A stretch of 64,000 nucleotides of DNA from Abelmoschus esculentus (lineage: Eukaryota > Streptophyta > Magnoliopsida > Malvales > Malvaceae). A model generated the notes under the pieces. It saw only the letters and a list, made by a program, of their open reading frames with translations, did no database searches and was not told the origin of the DNA. Below are positions 54,932 to 64,000 of this stretch, piece after piece. Position 1 is the first letter of the stretch; each line of letters begins with the position of its first letter. Position numbers and translations under genes: made by a program. The DNA lies in assembly GCA_035048815.1 (NCBI GenBank), contig JAUCBN010000004.1:11932001-11996000 (forward strand), written 5' to 3'.

Positions 54932-56475
54932 CAAAGGAACCTGCGGATGGAACGAGCAAAAATGCCACGGCAAAAACAGTTCCTACACCACCTGTGGAAG
55001 AAGTTAGACTTCCACCACCCTTTCCCCAGAGGCTGAAGAAGCAAAATGAAGAAATTCAGTTTAAAAAGTTTGTGGAGAAGTTGGATCAGTTATACATAAA
55101 TGTCCCACTATTGGAGGCAATTGACCAGATGCCCACCTACGATAAATTTTTGAAGGAGATAGTCACGAAGAAGCGCAAAGTGGAGAAGTTCGAGACAATT
55201 ACCACGGCAAAAGAGTATTGCTCTGCTTTAAGTAATCTACCATCAAAGAAGAAGGATCCAGGAAGCTTCATTATTCCTTGTGCTATTGAAGAAAAGTTTT
55301 TTGGGAAAGCATTTTGTGATCTTGGATCGAGTGTAAATCTGATGCCCAAGTCGATTTTTGTGAAGCTTGGCATGAGAGATGCGAGACCCACATCCGTCAT
55401 ATTGCAACTAGCTGATCGGTCCCATGTGAGACCCGAGGGGAATATCAAAGATGTCATAGTGAGGGTGGACAAGTTCGTTTTTCCAGCCGACTTCCTCATA
55501 TTTGAAAGCGAGGCTGATGCTAATACACCCATCATCTTAGGGAGGCCTTTCCTAGTGACCGGTCGCATTCTCATTGATTGTGAGAAGGGTGAGCTCACAA
55601 TGCGTGTAGCAAATCAAAGATTGACCATGAACATCAATAATTCTCTTAAGTACATGGATGATTATGAAGAATGTCAGAGCATTTTGGAAGCAGATTATGA
55701 GCTATCATCAGAGGCTGATCAATTTTGCCACAACAATTTCGTACAACTGGATGAGTATGAAGAGCTCACGAATGGAGAAGAGAAAGAAGCTAGTGAACCT
55801 TTATTGGAGGAACATCAATCTAGTTTGCTGATAGCTAGAAACAATTCGAGCTTCGAACCTCTTGATTTCAAGAAATTCAGTCCTCCTAAGCCTTCATTAC
55901 TCGATGCACCGAAGCTGGAGCTGAAGATCTTGCCACATCATTTGAGATATGCTTATCTGGGTGAAAATGAGACCCTGGCAGTTATTATTTCTGCGAACTT
56001 AAATTCTGATCAAGAGAGAAGTCTACTTGCTGTTTTGTCACAGCATAAACGAGCAATAGGATGGACCATGGCGGATTTAAAGGGGATTAGTCCTACCATC
56101 TGTATGCATAAGATACTTCTGGAAGAATGCCATGGCAAATCCGTAGAGCCACAGCGTAGACTCAACCCCATTATGAAGCAAGTTATTATGAAGGAGATTC
56201 TTAAATGGCTTGATACTAGAGTTATTTACCCAATATCGGACAGTTCATGGGTAAGCCCGGTTCAGTGTGTGCCAAAGAAAGGAGGCACGACCGTGGTGAG
56301 CAATGAGGACAATGAGCTATTGCCGACGCAAGTAGTGATCGGATGGAGGATTTGCATGGACTATTGCAAGCTCAACAAGGCTACGAAGAAGGACCACTTT
56401 CCTTTACCCTTCATCGACCAAATGCTAGATCGTTTGGCGGGCAAATCTTACTGTTGTTTCTTGGATGGATATTAG
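54874..56475 (+). pseudogene. gag-pol: Athila-2 gag end, protease and RT start
   Basis: 533 open codons: Glu-rich linker, PPPFPQRLKKQNEEIQF, protease with CDLGSSVNLMPKSIF (about residues 148-162) and NTPIILGRPFLVTGRILIDCE, an acidic linker, then RT with RAIGWTMADLKGISPTICMHKI, SPVQCVPKKGGTTVV, ICMDYCKLNKATKK (Cys for the usual Arg) and FLDGY. TAG 56473-56475 replaces a TCG Ser codon of DGYSGYNQ. Confidence 0.9.
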
Positions 56476-57675
56476 GGTTATAATCAAATAGCTATCGCAC
56501 CGGAGGATCAAGAGAAGACTACTTTCACTTGTCCTTATGGCACTTACGCTTTTCGAAGGATGCCCTTTGGATTGTGTAATGCCCCGACAACTTTCCAGCG
56601 CTGCATGCAAGCTATCTTCTCTGATATGGTTGAAGACTCTCTTGAGATTTTCATGGATGACTTTTCTGTTTCTGGAGACAGTTTCCAGAAATGTCTTGGC
56701 AATTTAGCAAAGGTCCTGAAGCAATGTGAAGAAGCTGACCTTGTGCTGAATTGGGAAAAATGTCACTTCATGGTGACGGAAGGTATTGTGTTGGGCCATA
56801 AAATCTCACACAAAGGCATTAAGGTAGACAAAGCTAAGATCGAGGTGATCGAGAAGCTATCACCGCCAACAAATGTCAAGGGCATAAGAAGTTTCCTTGG
56901 ACACGCGAGATTCTATCGGAGATTCATCAAGGATTTCTCCAAGAACTCCAAGCCCTTATGCATGTTGTTGCAACAGAACCAGCCTTTTGTGTTCGATCAA
57001 AAATGCCATGGCGCTTTCACAGACCTGAAGCAAAGCCTGATCACTGCACCAATTGTTTTTCCCCCAGATTGGACACTACCGTTCGAGCTGATGTGCGACG
57101 CGAGCGACTACACCCTGGGAGCAGTTTTGGGGCAGCGTCGAGGTGAAATTTTTCATGTTGTTTATTATGCTAGCCGTACTTTAAATGATGCACCACGTAA
57201 CTATACTACCACAGAGAAAGAGCTACTTGTCGTGGTATTTGCATTTGACAAGTTTAGGTCATACTTGATAGGCACTAAGGTCATTGTTCACACCGATCAC
57301 TCAGCAATTAAGTACTTAGTGACTAAAAAGGATGCCAAACCTAGGCTCATTAGATGGATACTGTTGTTGCAAGAATTTGATTTAGAAGTGGTAGATAGGA
57401 AGGGAACCGAAAACCAAGTTGGTGATCATCTTTCTAGGCTAGAAGTTAACCTGAAATGTTATGACAAAATTGATATACATGATGAATTTTCTGATGAGAA
57501 AATTCTTTATTCCATGGCAATTCCGTGGTACGCTGACCTTGCTAATTTTCTCGTTAGTGGTGTTTTGCCTTTTGACATGACTAGCCAGGGAAGGAAGAAA
57601 TTCAGACATGACGCGCGGTTATATTTTTGGGATGAACCGTATCTGTTCAAGCGTTGTGCCGATCAAATTATCTGA
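56476..57675 (+). pseudogene. pol: Athila-2 RT and RNase H
   Basis: In frame: NQIAIAPEDQEKTTFTCPYG, MPFGLCNAPTTFQRCM (from 56560), EIFMDDFSVSG (catalytic FMDD), thumb GIRSFLGHARFYRRFI, RNase H CDASDYTLGAVLGQRR and HTDHSAIKYL, and the linker to integrase. TGA 57673-57675 replaces a CGA Arg codon of RRCVPEEEQRD. Confidence 0.92.
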
Positions 57676-58137
57676 AGATGTGTGCCGGAAGAAGAGCAAC
57701 GTGATATTCTGCATCACTATCACATAGGCCCATGTGGAGGTCACTTCGGAGGGATGAGGACTGCTGCAAAGGTCCTCCAATCAGGTTTTTATTGGCCTAC
57801 TTTATTCAAAGATGCCCAGGCATTTTACCAAGCCTGCGACCGATGTCAGAAAACTGGGAACATCTCCAGACGGCATAAAATGCCACGACAAAATATATTG
57901 GAGGTCGAGTTATTTAACGATTGTGGCATAGACTTTATGGGACCATTCTCATCCTCATTTAGAGATCTATACATCCTTTTGGCAGTGGACTATGTGTTAA
58001 ATGGGTTGAAGCCATTGCAACACCAAGGAACGATGCAAAGACAATGCATAAATTTCTGCATAAGCACATTTTCACAAGATTTGGCGTGCCAAGGGCTATC
58101 ATCAGTGATGAAGGTACCCACTTTGACAACAAGTTAA
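57676..58137 (+). pseudogene. pol: Athila-2 integrase zinc domain and first catalytic Asp
   Basis: CVPEEEQRDILHHYHIGPCGGHFGG and CDRCQKTGNISRRHKMPRQN (the first His ligand region has Tyr in HHYH), then CGIDFMGPFSSSFRDLYILLAVDYV. A one-base deletion near 57997 shifts the frame; the remaining codons to 58137 are out of frame. Confidence 0.9.
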
Positions 58138-58589
58138 TTGCCAAGGCATTAAAAAGATATGGGGTACGACACAAAATTGCCACGGCATATCATCCCCAAA
58201 CCAATGGGCAAGCCGAGGTTTCCATCCGTGAAATAAAGCAAATTTTGGAAAAAGTGGTGAATCTGAGAAGGAAGGATTGGTCACCAAAGCTTGATGAAGC
58301 GTTGTGGGTGTACCGAACAGCTTTCAAAACCCCACTAGGAATGTCTCCATTTAAGTTGGTCTATGTCAAAGCATGTCACCTCCCGGTCGAACTAGAGCAT
58401 AAGGCCTATTGGGCAATCAAGAAACTCAACTTTGATGCCGATTTAGCTGGTGAAAGAAGACTTCTAGAGTTGAATGAGATGGAGGAATTCAGGACCCAAG
58501 CTTATGAGAATGCTAAACTCTATAAGGAGCGAACCAAGCGATGGCATGATCAAGTGATTTTGCCACGGCATTTTCATGCGGGACAATAG
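57996..58589 (+). pseudogene. pol: Athila-2 integrase core
   Basis: In the next frame: AIISDEGTHFDN (Asp 2), TAYHPQTNGQAEVSIREIKQIL (Glu), LDEALWVYRTAFKTPLGMSPFKLVY, and a long helical segment ending HAGQ. TAG 58587-58589 replaces CAG, intact in Athila-1 (HAGQQVLL). Confidence 0.9.
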
Positions 58590-58808
58590 GTGCTCCTATT
58601 CAACTCAAGGCTGAAGCTCTTCCCTGGGAAGCTGAAATCGAGGTGGTCCGGGCCATTTGAGATACATCATGTATATCCCCATAGAGCTGTAGACATCAAA
58701 AATCCGGAAGATGGGACAATCTTCAAAGTTAATGGCCAGCGCTTGAAGATCTATATAGGAGCCCATGTGATGCGAGATAAACCTACCGCATATCTAATAG
58801 ATGCATGA
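58590..58808 (+). pseudogene. pol: Athila-2 integrase C-terminus
   Basis: In frame: LLFNSRLKLFPGKLKSRWSGPFEI and INGQRLKIYIGAHVM-type ending (VNGQRLKIYIGAHVMRDK), to the true pol stop TGA 58806-58808. There is no chromodomain, as expected for Athila. Confidence 0.88.
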
Positions 58809-59281
58809 CATACTGAAATGTCATGGCATTTTAAGTTTACTCCTGTTCATAAATAAATAATCTTTAAGTTTGTTTTATTTGCTTTAATATTCTTAACCCT
58901 TTTTAATCATTTCTTTTAATTTTTATTAGGTTATTATACATCCTTGGAGGCTGACGGCTGAAGGAAAAAGGAGAAAAGTAGGAAACCCTACTTGAAACTT
59001 TGGGCGGCAAAAGACAAAAAGGAAGAGCCTTTTTATTATTTTATTTTGAATTTCAAAATCACACCCTCTCTCCTCTTTAAAAATCTGACACCCCCACCAA
59101 TCAACCCCCTCCACAGGTTCTTGCCCACACACCTCACTAAGAAACAAATAAAGGTTTCACCTTTATTTTCTTTACCCATCATCTTCTTCTTCACCCAAAC
59201 ACCCTCCATAGCCAAAACTCCTCCTCCATTAAAGCAAAGTTTCAAGCTTTTTTACTTTCTCTACTTTCTTTCAACTCCAAA
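58809..59281 (+). other. Athila-2 pol/env spacer
   Basis: It corresponds to 49103-49589: a palindrome near 58820, a TTTTTATTAG/GTTATT acceptor-like site (AG 58928-58929), then a C/T-rich stretch before the env-like ATG. Confidence 0.6.
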
Positions 59282-60841
59282 ATGGTACGCACAAGACCCT
59301 TAAGATCCGCACCACCCCCTCCTCTCGATTTTGTGGACCAAGCGGCGGAAGAAAGATTCAAAAGCTTCAAGAACCGAAGACTTTTCTTCGAACTAGGCTT
59401 CATCCTCACCGACGAGATGGGACCACAGGTGAAAGATGTGGTGGCGCAACACCACTGGGAGCAATTCGCCAACCAGCCAGGTTCTGTCAACGCCACCCTA
59501 GTGCGCGAATTCTACGTCAATATCCATAGCCCAGACCAGAAATCCGTTTATGTCCGGGGCAAAAATGTTCACTTCACCAACACCGCTATCAACCGATTCT
59601 TCAAGATTCCCCAAGGAGTGGACTGCCACTCCAAAAAGGAAGAAGAGGCTGATTATGAAACCTACCAGGGAGTGAAGGAAGATTTATGTTTGCCCGAGAC
59701 CGAGTGGAATGGTCAACAAGCAGCACGGCGCACGGTGAACCGAGAGTCTTTACTGCCCAACGCCCGGTTGTGGAGTCACTTCGTGCGATATAAGTTGATG
59801 CCTACCTCGCATCACACCACTGTGAGTTTGCCCCGCCTTATGCTATTACATTTCATTCTCTTTGGCTGCTCCATAGATATAGGGAGGATTATTGTGCAAG
59901 AGACACATGCTTGTTGGAAAAGACCCAAGAGCACACTCATATTTCCAAACATAATCATGGCGTTGTGTCAGAAAAAGGATGTCCCAGAAGAAGAGTACGA
60001 TGAGATTTTAGAAGGAATGAAAGGGCTATCTGCTGAAAAGGTGACCGCTTTAATGGGAAACATAGATGAGTAGCCGGAATCTTCTCATTCTACCGCTGCT
60101 AAAGGAAGAGCCCCATTCTACAGAGATGAGGCACTGGAGCTATCCAAGAATACCATGGCAAAAGTGGATGACTTATCTAATGATCTAAAGGAATTTTTTC
60201 TTTACACAAAAAAGAGAGACGAGGTCATCCAAAGTTACCTGGCCGAGCTACTTCCTCCATTGGATCAAGAGTTTCCTGTGTTCCCTGAGTCTATTCTGTC
60301 CAAGGAATCAGCAAATGCCACGGTATTTACAGCTGCTTCGACTCCAACTAGGCGAGCTGCACCTGATCTAAATCAGGTACCATCCCCAGCTGAGCCGTCT
60401 GAAGAGGCAAGACCAACGGAACTGGAGAACGAGGACCAAGCCAAAGAAGCACAACCACCTGCACGAGAACAAACTCCTGAGAATGCCACGGCATTTTTAA
60501 AGGAGCAAGCCCAGACTCAAGATCAACCGGACCCTACTGCTGAAAAAGAAAAGGAAGCTAGTTTTATTTCTTCACTTTTTGAAGACCCGCCCGCGCTGCC
60601 AGCACAACAACAAGAAGAACCCCAACCAGCAGCCCCAACAGTTGAATCATCAATGCTCTCTTCCACGAGGAAGAAATCTAAACTCCGACTCAAGATGTCG
60701 GTTGGGAAACAATCCACCCCACCTTCAACTGCTGACAAAACCAAGCGACGGGGAGCAGATGACGAGACTGATCCTGAAGTCAGTCCACCCCCGTTGAAGC
60801 ACCGAACATCACGTCGAATTGCCACCACACCACCCAAGTAG
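59282..60841 (+). pseudogene. Athila-2 env-like third ORF (plant retroelement env-like protein)
   Basis: One frame of 519 codons from ATG 59282 (MVRTRPLRSAPPPPL) to TAG 60839-60841, with a single internal TAG at 60071-60073 where Athila-1 has CAG. The first half (residues about 15-260) has the conserved block RRLFFELGFILTDE, VNATLVREFYVNIH, YVRGKNVHFTNTAINRFFKIP, SLLPNARLWSHFVRYKLMP, SLPRLMLLHFILFGCSIDIGRI. The second half is low-complexity, rich in Glu, Pro, Gln and Ala, with DLNQVP near residue 360 and basic stretches RKKSKLRLK and KTKRRG near the end. The position is that of env in Athila elements; the role is unknown and no clear signal peptide or membrane helix is visible. The basic motifs suggest nuclear entry instead. 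Confidence 0.85.
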
Positions 60842-61834
60842 CCAAGGTACATCTTATTGCATTTCATTTCATTGCATTGCATCTAACTTAGTATTTTTTT
60901 TAGTTGCATTGAGGACAATGCTTGCCTCAAGTTTGGGGGAGGTATCGTCCTCTAATTCATTTTCATGTGCATGATAGCAGTAGTTGTAGAAAAATGCCAT
61001 GATATTTGTGCAAGTTCTAGGTCAAGTTTATAGGATTATAGTTTGTGATGCCCGATGATGATGTTCTCTATATGGCTAGAAATTGAATTGAATATGTATG
61101 ACTTGGGATCTGAATAGAACCTGCTTTAGGATTTGGTTGGTTGTGCTTATTTTATTGCTACACGAGTGTATGTTTTCCATGCTTAAGGAATTTAGAAAAT
61201 TTTTATAGAATGGAAACTTGAATAGCTCAGCATGCTTTAATGAATTTTGGTGTTAATAGGGAACCCCTAGTAGTTAGTGTTAGAAGTTGAGAATAAATGT
61301 CTGGACATATCTGTAGAGTGATACTCCGCTATGCCATGGCATTTCCATGTGCATATGAGTTACTGAAAGAGGCACAAGGTGATGCTACACTTTTAACTTG
61401 CCATGGTATTGCCTGGATACTGCGTTTAAATAAATGGCAGCTATGGCATGAGTAGAAGGTAGTGTGACAGGTTGGCTCCCCTCGTAGAAGTTTGTTAGCA
61501 TTCTAAAATATATATATATATATGTTGAGTATTAAAAATGTGCTTTAATGAACAAACATGCCTTGCTAGGATAGTGAACATTCTTTAGAATTTTTCTAAG
61601 TTAACTAAGCATAGATTAGATACACTCACTCATACACACACTCGCATTCGACCTGGTCCTAGGGTAGTGTTCTTGAAAAATTCCTCGAGTCTTATATGTT
61701 TATGCCATAACATTTTTTGAGGGCTGAAACTCTGACCTATTGCTTGCCTAGATTTTGAACAATGTCATGACATTCTTTCTCTACTAGCTACTATCCATTG
61801 CTTGAGGACAAACAATAGCTTAAGTTTGGGGGGG
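60842..61834 (+). other. Athila-2 3' UTR
   Basis: About 1 kb without a gene. CAAG/GTACATC (60845) to TTTTTTTTAG (about 60903) could be a mini-intron, also present in Athila-1. An internal polypurine-like tract CCTCAAGTTTGGGGGAGG lies at about 60925-60942. Palindrome copies lie near 60993, 61332, 61403, 61703 and 61760, and a short (AT)n run at 61509. Confidence 0.7.
61822..61834 (+). other. Athila-2 polypurine tract
   Basis: AAGTTTGGGGGGG directly before the 3' LTR start TGATAACTCC. Confidence 0.88.
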
Positions 61835-63690
61835 TGATAACTCCGCAAAAAGGCTATATTTTAGGCATTTTTACTTAAGTTATTGAGTGCCCTTAGGCTC
61901 ATATAGGTTCATTTAGTTGCATTTAGGTTCATAACATTGCATATAGTCTTGTAGATATGCCTTGACATTTTTTTATGTGGTAATAGGTGCTATTTAATGG
62001 GAAAGGTAGTTCTTTTTAGTTGTGCGTGCAGGTGAAGCAAAAATGGAAGTTGAGGCAGTTTGTCATGGCATTCACAGAAGGATAGCGATGGGAAAATGCC
62101 ATGGCAAAGCTAGAGAACTCCTGTGCTGAGCTAGACGACAAAGAGATATTTTGATAAGAGTGTCAGCTGGTGCTACCATAGCTGTTCGGGACCACTACAG
62201 CTGGCTACAACCACCTCAGTAGGGACCACAGCGAATATCGCCTGTATGCGAGCCACCTCAGTAGGGGACCACTGTCACCTCTGCCAATCCTGCAGGAATG
62301 TCACGACAAAAAGAGGGCAGAAATGGGTTTTTGCCTATCTTTTAGGGTTTTTCACCTCCTCTTTATAAAGGGTGGTAACCTAAAGAAAGGTAAGACCTTT
62401 AAGGAGGCCTTTTGAGGAACACAACACATAAAAAGTGGCACCTTTAGGGCGATTTTTGCGGCGGTGGAAAGCTCCTACCTTTCTCCTCCAAACTCCGGCC
62501 AAGGGGACCTCCATTGATAGAGCTCGAAGAGAGTGGTGTGCTAGGCACCCGAGAGGGGCTAGCACACCAAGGCGTCACATGGTGGTTGAAGAGCCAGCGG
62601 CGGTGCACACCGAGGGTGTCTTCTAGTCCTCCTTCCTTGCTTTATTTTGTTTATATTTTCATGAGGATGAATGTTAAATGTTTAGGTTTTATGTGGATGA
62701 TTTCTCTTAACATTTAGCCCCACCATGTAAGCTTTGTTTCGGTGGTTGCTTTTATGGATGATTAAATCTTATTTCTATTTAATATATTGCCTTCTAATTG
62801 TTTGTATATTTGCTTTGCTCATTGTTGGTAATTATTTAAGCATTGTAAGAGGCACGAGAGTGTCCCGTGTTTAGGTACATGTTAGAGCACTCGAGAGAGG
62901 CGTAACTATAGATCCTTAGATCATCCGAGAGGAGCTAAGGGAGGATCTACGTGAGCAATGGGTTCTAGACTGCAAATAGGGCCTAGTTGGATCCTAGAGC
63001 ACTCGAGAGAGGCGTAGGTGAAGGCTTCAACGACTAAAAGGAGTGTGCTTTACTGATACACTAAGGTGTCATTCGCGTGACAGGTGAAAATACCATGGCA
63101 TTTTAGACTATTAGGCTCCTATGACTCGAGAGAGCGGGAATACTTTAGAAACCTCTGTCGAGCAGGTATACATCGAAGGAGCTGTATGTTAGACATGGGT
63201 AAGGGGTAGGAAATCATAGAAGTCACCACCAGTCATTCCCGAGAGAGTTCATCAATAGAGGAGAAGTACTATATATTGCTTAACGTGTTCGTGCATTCTG
63301 TTTTTGCCTCCGCATTTACAACTTACTGTCTTTATTTTGCTTGTTATCTTGCGATCATTCTGCTATACATACCACCTTCATACATCCACCTTACCATCAT
63401 CATCCATTCTATTTTGCCTTGGCATATTTTAGTTGCTTGCGCTCTAGAATTGCCATAGTATTTCCATTTTACACCTCCACCGTACATATCTATATTCTCG
63501 TGTTTATATCTTTATCTTTGTTTTCTTTTTAGTGAAACCCCTTTTTGCCTTGGCAAATTTGACTGCATGCTTTACCTAGATCCTGTGCGAACGGTACTCA
63601 CTCACCCTATTATTACTTGTATGACTGTGTATACTTGCACAATTATGTGTGTTCACATACATCATTTATAGCACTACACAGAACACACCA
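61835..63690 (+). repeat. Athila-2 3' LTR
   Basis: 1856 bp, TGATAACTCCGC to ACACACCA. It is the best reference copy of the Athila LTR here, with TATA box CTTTATAAAG (62361-62370). Confidence 0.94.
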
Positions 63691-64000
63691 CTACACAAGT
63701 GTATGTTCTCCATGCTTAGGGAAGTTAGAATTTTTTTATAGAATGGGAACTTGAATAGCTCAGCATGCTTTAATGAATTTTGATAGAGAACCCCCAATAG
63801 TTCAGTATTAGAAGTTGGGAATAAATGCATGGACATATCTGTAGAGGGATACTCCGCTATGCCATGGCATTTCCATGTGCATATGAGTTACTAAAAGAGG
63901 CACAGGGTGACGCTAATCTTTTAATTTGCCATGGCATTGCTTGGATACTGCGTTTATAATAAATGGCAGCTATGGCATGAGTGGAAGGTAGTGTGACAGG
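63691..64000 (+). other. Athila-1 3' UTR, right part
   Basis: It begins with the TSD copy CTACA and aligns with Athila-2 61156-61472 (AAGTGTATGTTCTCCATGCTT...). It is therefore the continuation of Athila-1 from 51340. Palindromes are at about 63861 and 63929. The window ends before the Athila-1 3' LTR. Confidence 0.9.

Larger units (their letters stand above)
51341..63690 (+). mobile_element. Athila-2: complete but defective Athila element
   Basis: A 12.35-kb element with LTRs 51341-53198 (1858 bp) and 61835-63690 (1856 bp), a PBS at 53205, gag, pol, an env-like ORF and a polypurine tract. The TSD CTACA is at 51336-51340 and 63691-63695. It belongs to the same family as Athila-1, its target. 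LTRs differ at about 6% in the first 430 bp, so the insertion is not recent. Without the TSD the region would look like a tandem LTR-interior-LTR-interior-LTR array. Confidence 0.93.
2734..64000 (+). mobile_element. Athila-1: outer host Ty3/gypsy element, interrupted
   Basis: This is the outermost element. Its own sequence is 2734-3138 and 42311-43627 (5' LTR), 43628-51340 (leader, gag, pol, env-like ORF, part of 3' UTR) and 63691-64000 (rest of 3' UTR). The remainder is inserted elements. The Asp-type PBS at 43634, the pol order PR-RT-RH-IN with FMDD in RT, and an env-like third ORF are Athila-lineage traits. The start of its 5' LTR and all of its 3' LTR lie outside the window. Multiple stops and frameshifts make it non-coding. 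Confidence 0.85.

Noticed and set aside
51341..63690. Tandem Athila array from unequal recombination
   Set aside because: A 5-bp TSD (CTACA) flanks Athila-2, and the sequence after 63690 is the Athila 3' UTR, not a gag leader, so it is an insertion.
1..64000. Host genes, tRNA, rRNA or a known satellite
   Set aside because: Every stretch over 300 bp was assigned to a retrotransposon LTR, leader, coding region or UTR, except the 2.4-kb filler in Tekay-B.

Overview
This window is plant nuclear heterochromatin made almost entirely of nested LTR retrotransposons; I see no host gene, tRNA, rRNA or CRISPR array. The plant assignment rests on lineages known only from plants: Tekay-type and Galadriel-like Ty3/gypsy chromoviruses, Athila-type Ty3/gypsy elements with an env-like third ORF, and a Ty1/copia element. 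Their primer-binding sites read TGGTATCAGAGC (initiator Met tRNA) or TGGCGCCGTTGCCGGG (Asp-type). The species cannot be told from the sequence. Names such as Athila-1, Tekay-1 and element C are mine, and lineage calls come from motifs read by eye.

The layout is a nest that can be unpacked from target-site duplications (TSDs). The outer host is Athila-1. Its 5' LTR survives as 2734-3138 plus 42311-43627, its interior runs 43628-51340, and it resumes at 63691-64000; its 3' LTR lies beyond the window. Tekay-1 (3139-42310, TSD CCTAA) sits in the Athila-1 5' LTR. An Athila solo LTR (4875-32356, TSD GTGCA/TTGCA) sits in the 5' LTR of Tekay-1. Tekay-B (5044-30471, TSD AAGGT) sits in that solo LTR. 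Tekay-B in turn carries element C, a short Galadriel-like chromovirus (7522-13447, TSD TTAA), and copia element D on the minus strand (18496-26365, TSD ATTTT). Independently, another Tekay-B-type LTR (1-2733) interrupts the Athila-1 5' LTR, and a complete second copy, Athila-2 (51341-63690, TSD CTACA), lies in the 3' untranslated region of Athila-1.

No element is fully intact. Element C is closest: one gag-pol reading frame broken by three stop codons and no frameshift. Tekay-1 keeps all domains, with two frameshifts and four stops that look like CAG to TAG. Athila-1 and Athila-2 keep gag, protease, RT, RNase H, integrase and the env-like ORF, each with several stops and frameshifts. Tekay-B keeps only the ends of its interior around about 2.4 kb of unrecognised sequence. 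Copia D has lost RNase H. By LTR comparison copia D is the youngest (no difference seen over 1601 bp), then Tekay-B and C (about 0.7-1.2%), while Tekay-1 and Athila-2 are older (about 4-6% in the stretches compared).

Beyond the annotation, the strongest signals are: a short palindrome (TGCCATGGCA and close variants, in A/T flanks) scattered through LTR, gag, pol, env-like ORF and UTRs of the Athila family in all three codon phases; an exact DLNxxP (EAR-type) motif in the Athila env-like protein; clusters of the palindrome GGTATCGATACC and a minisatellite in Tekay LTRs; candidate introns in the Tekay LTR and at the Athila pol/env junction; and recently inserted elements (copia D, Tekay-B) that cannot have supplied their own replication proteins.
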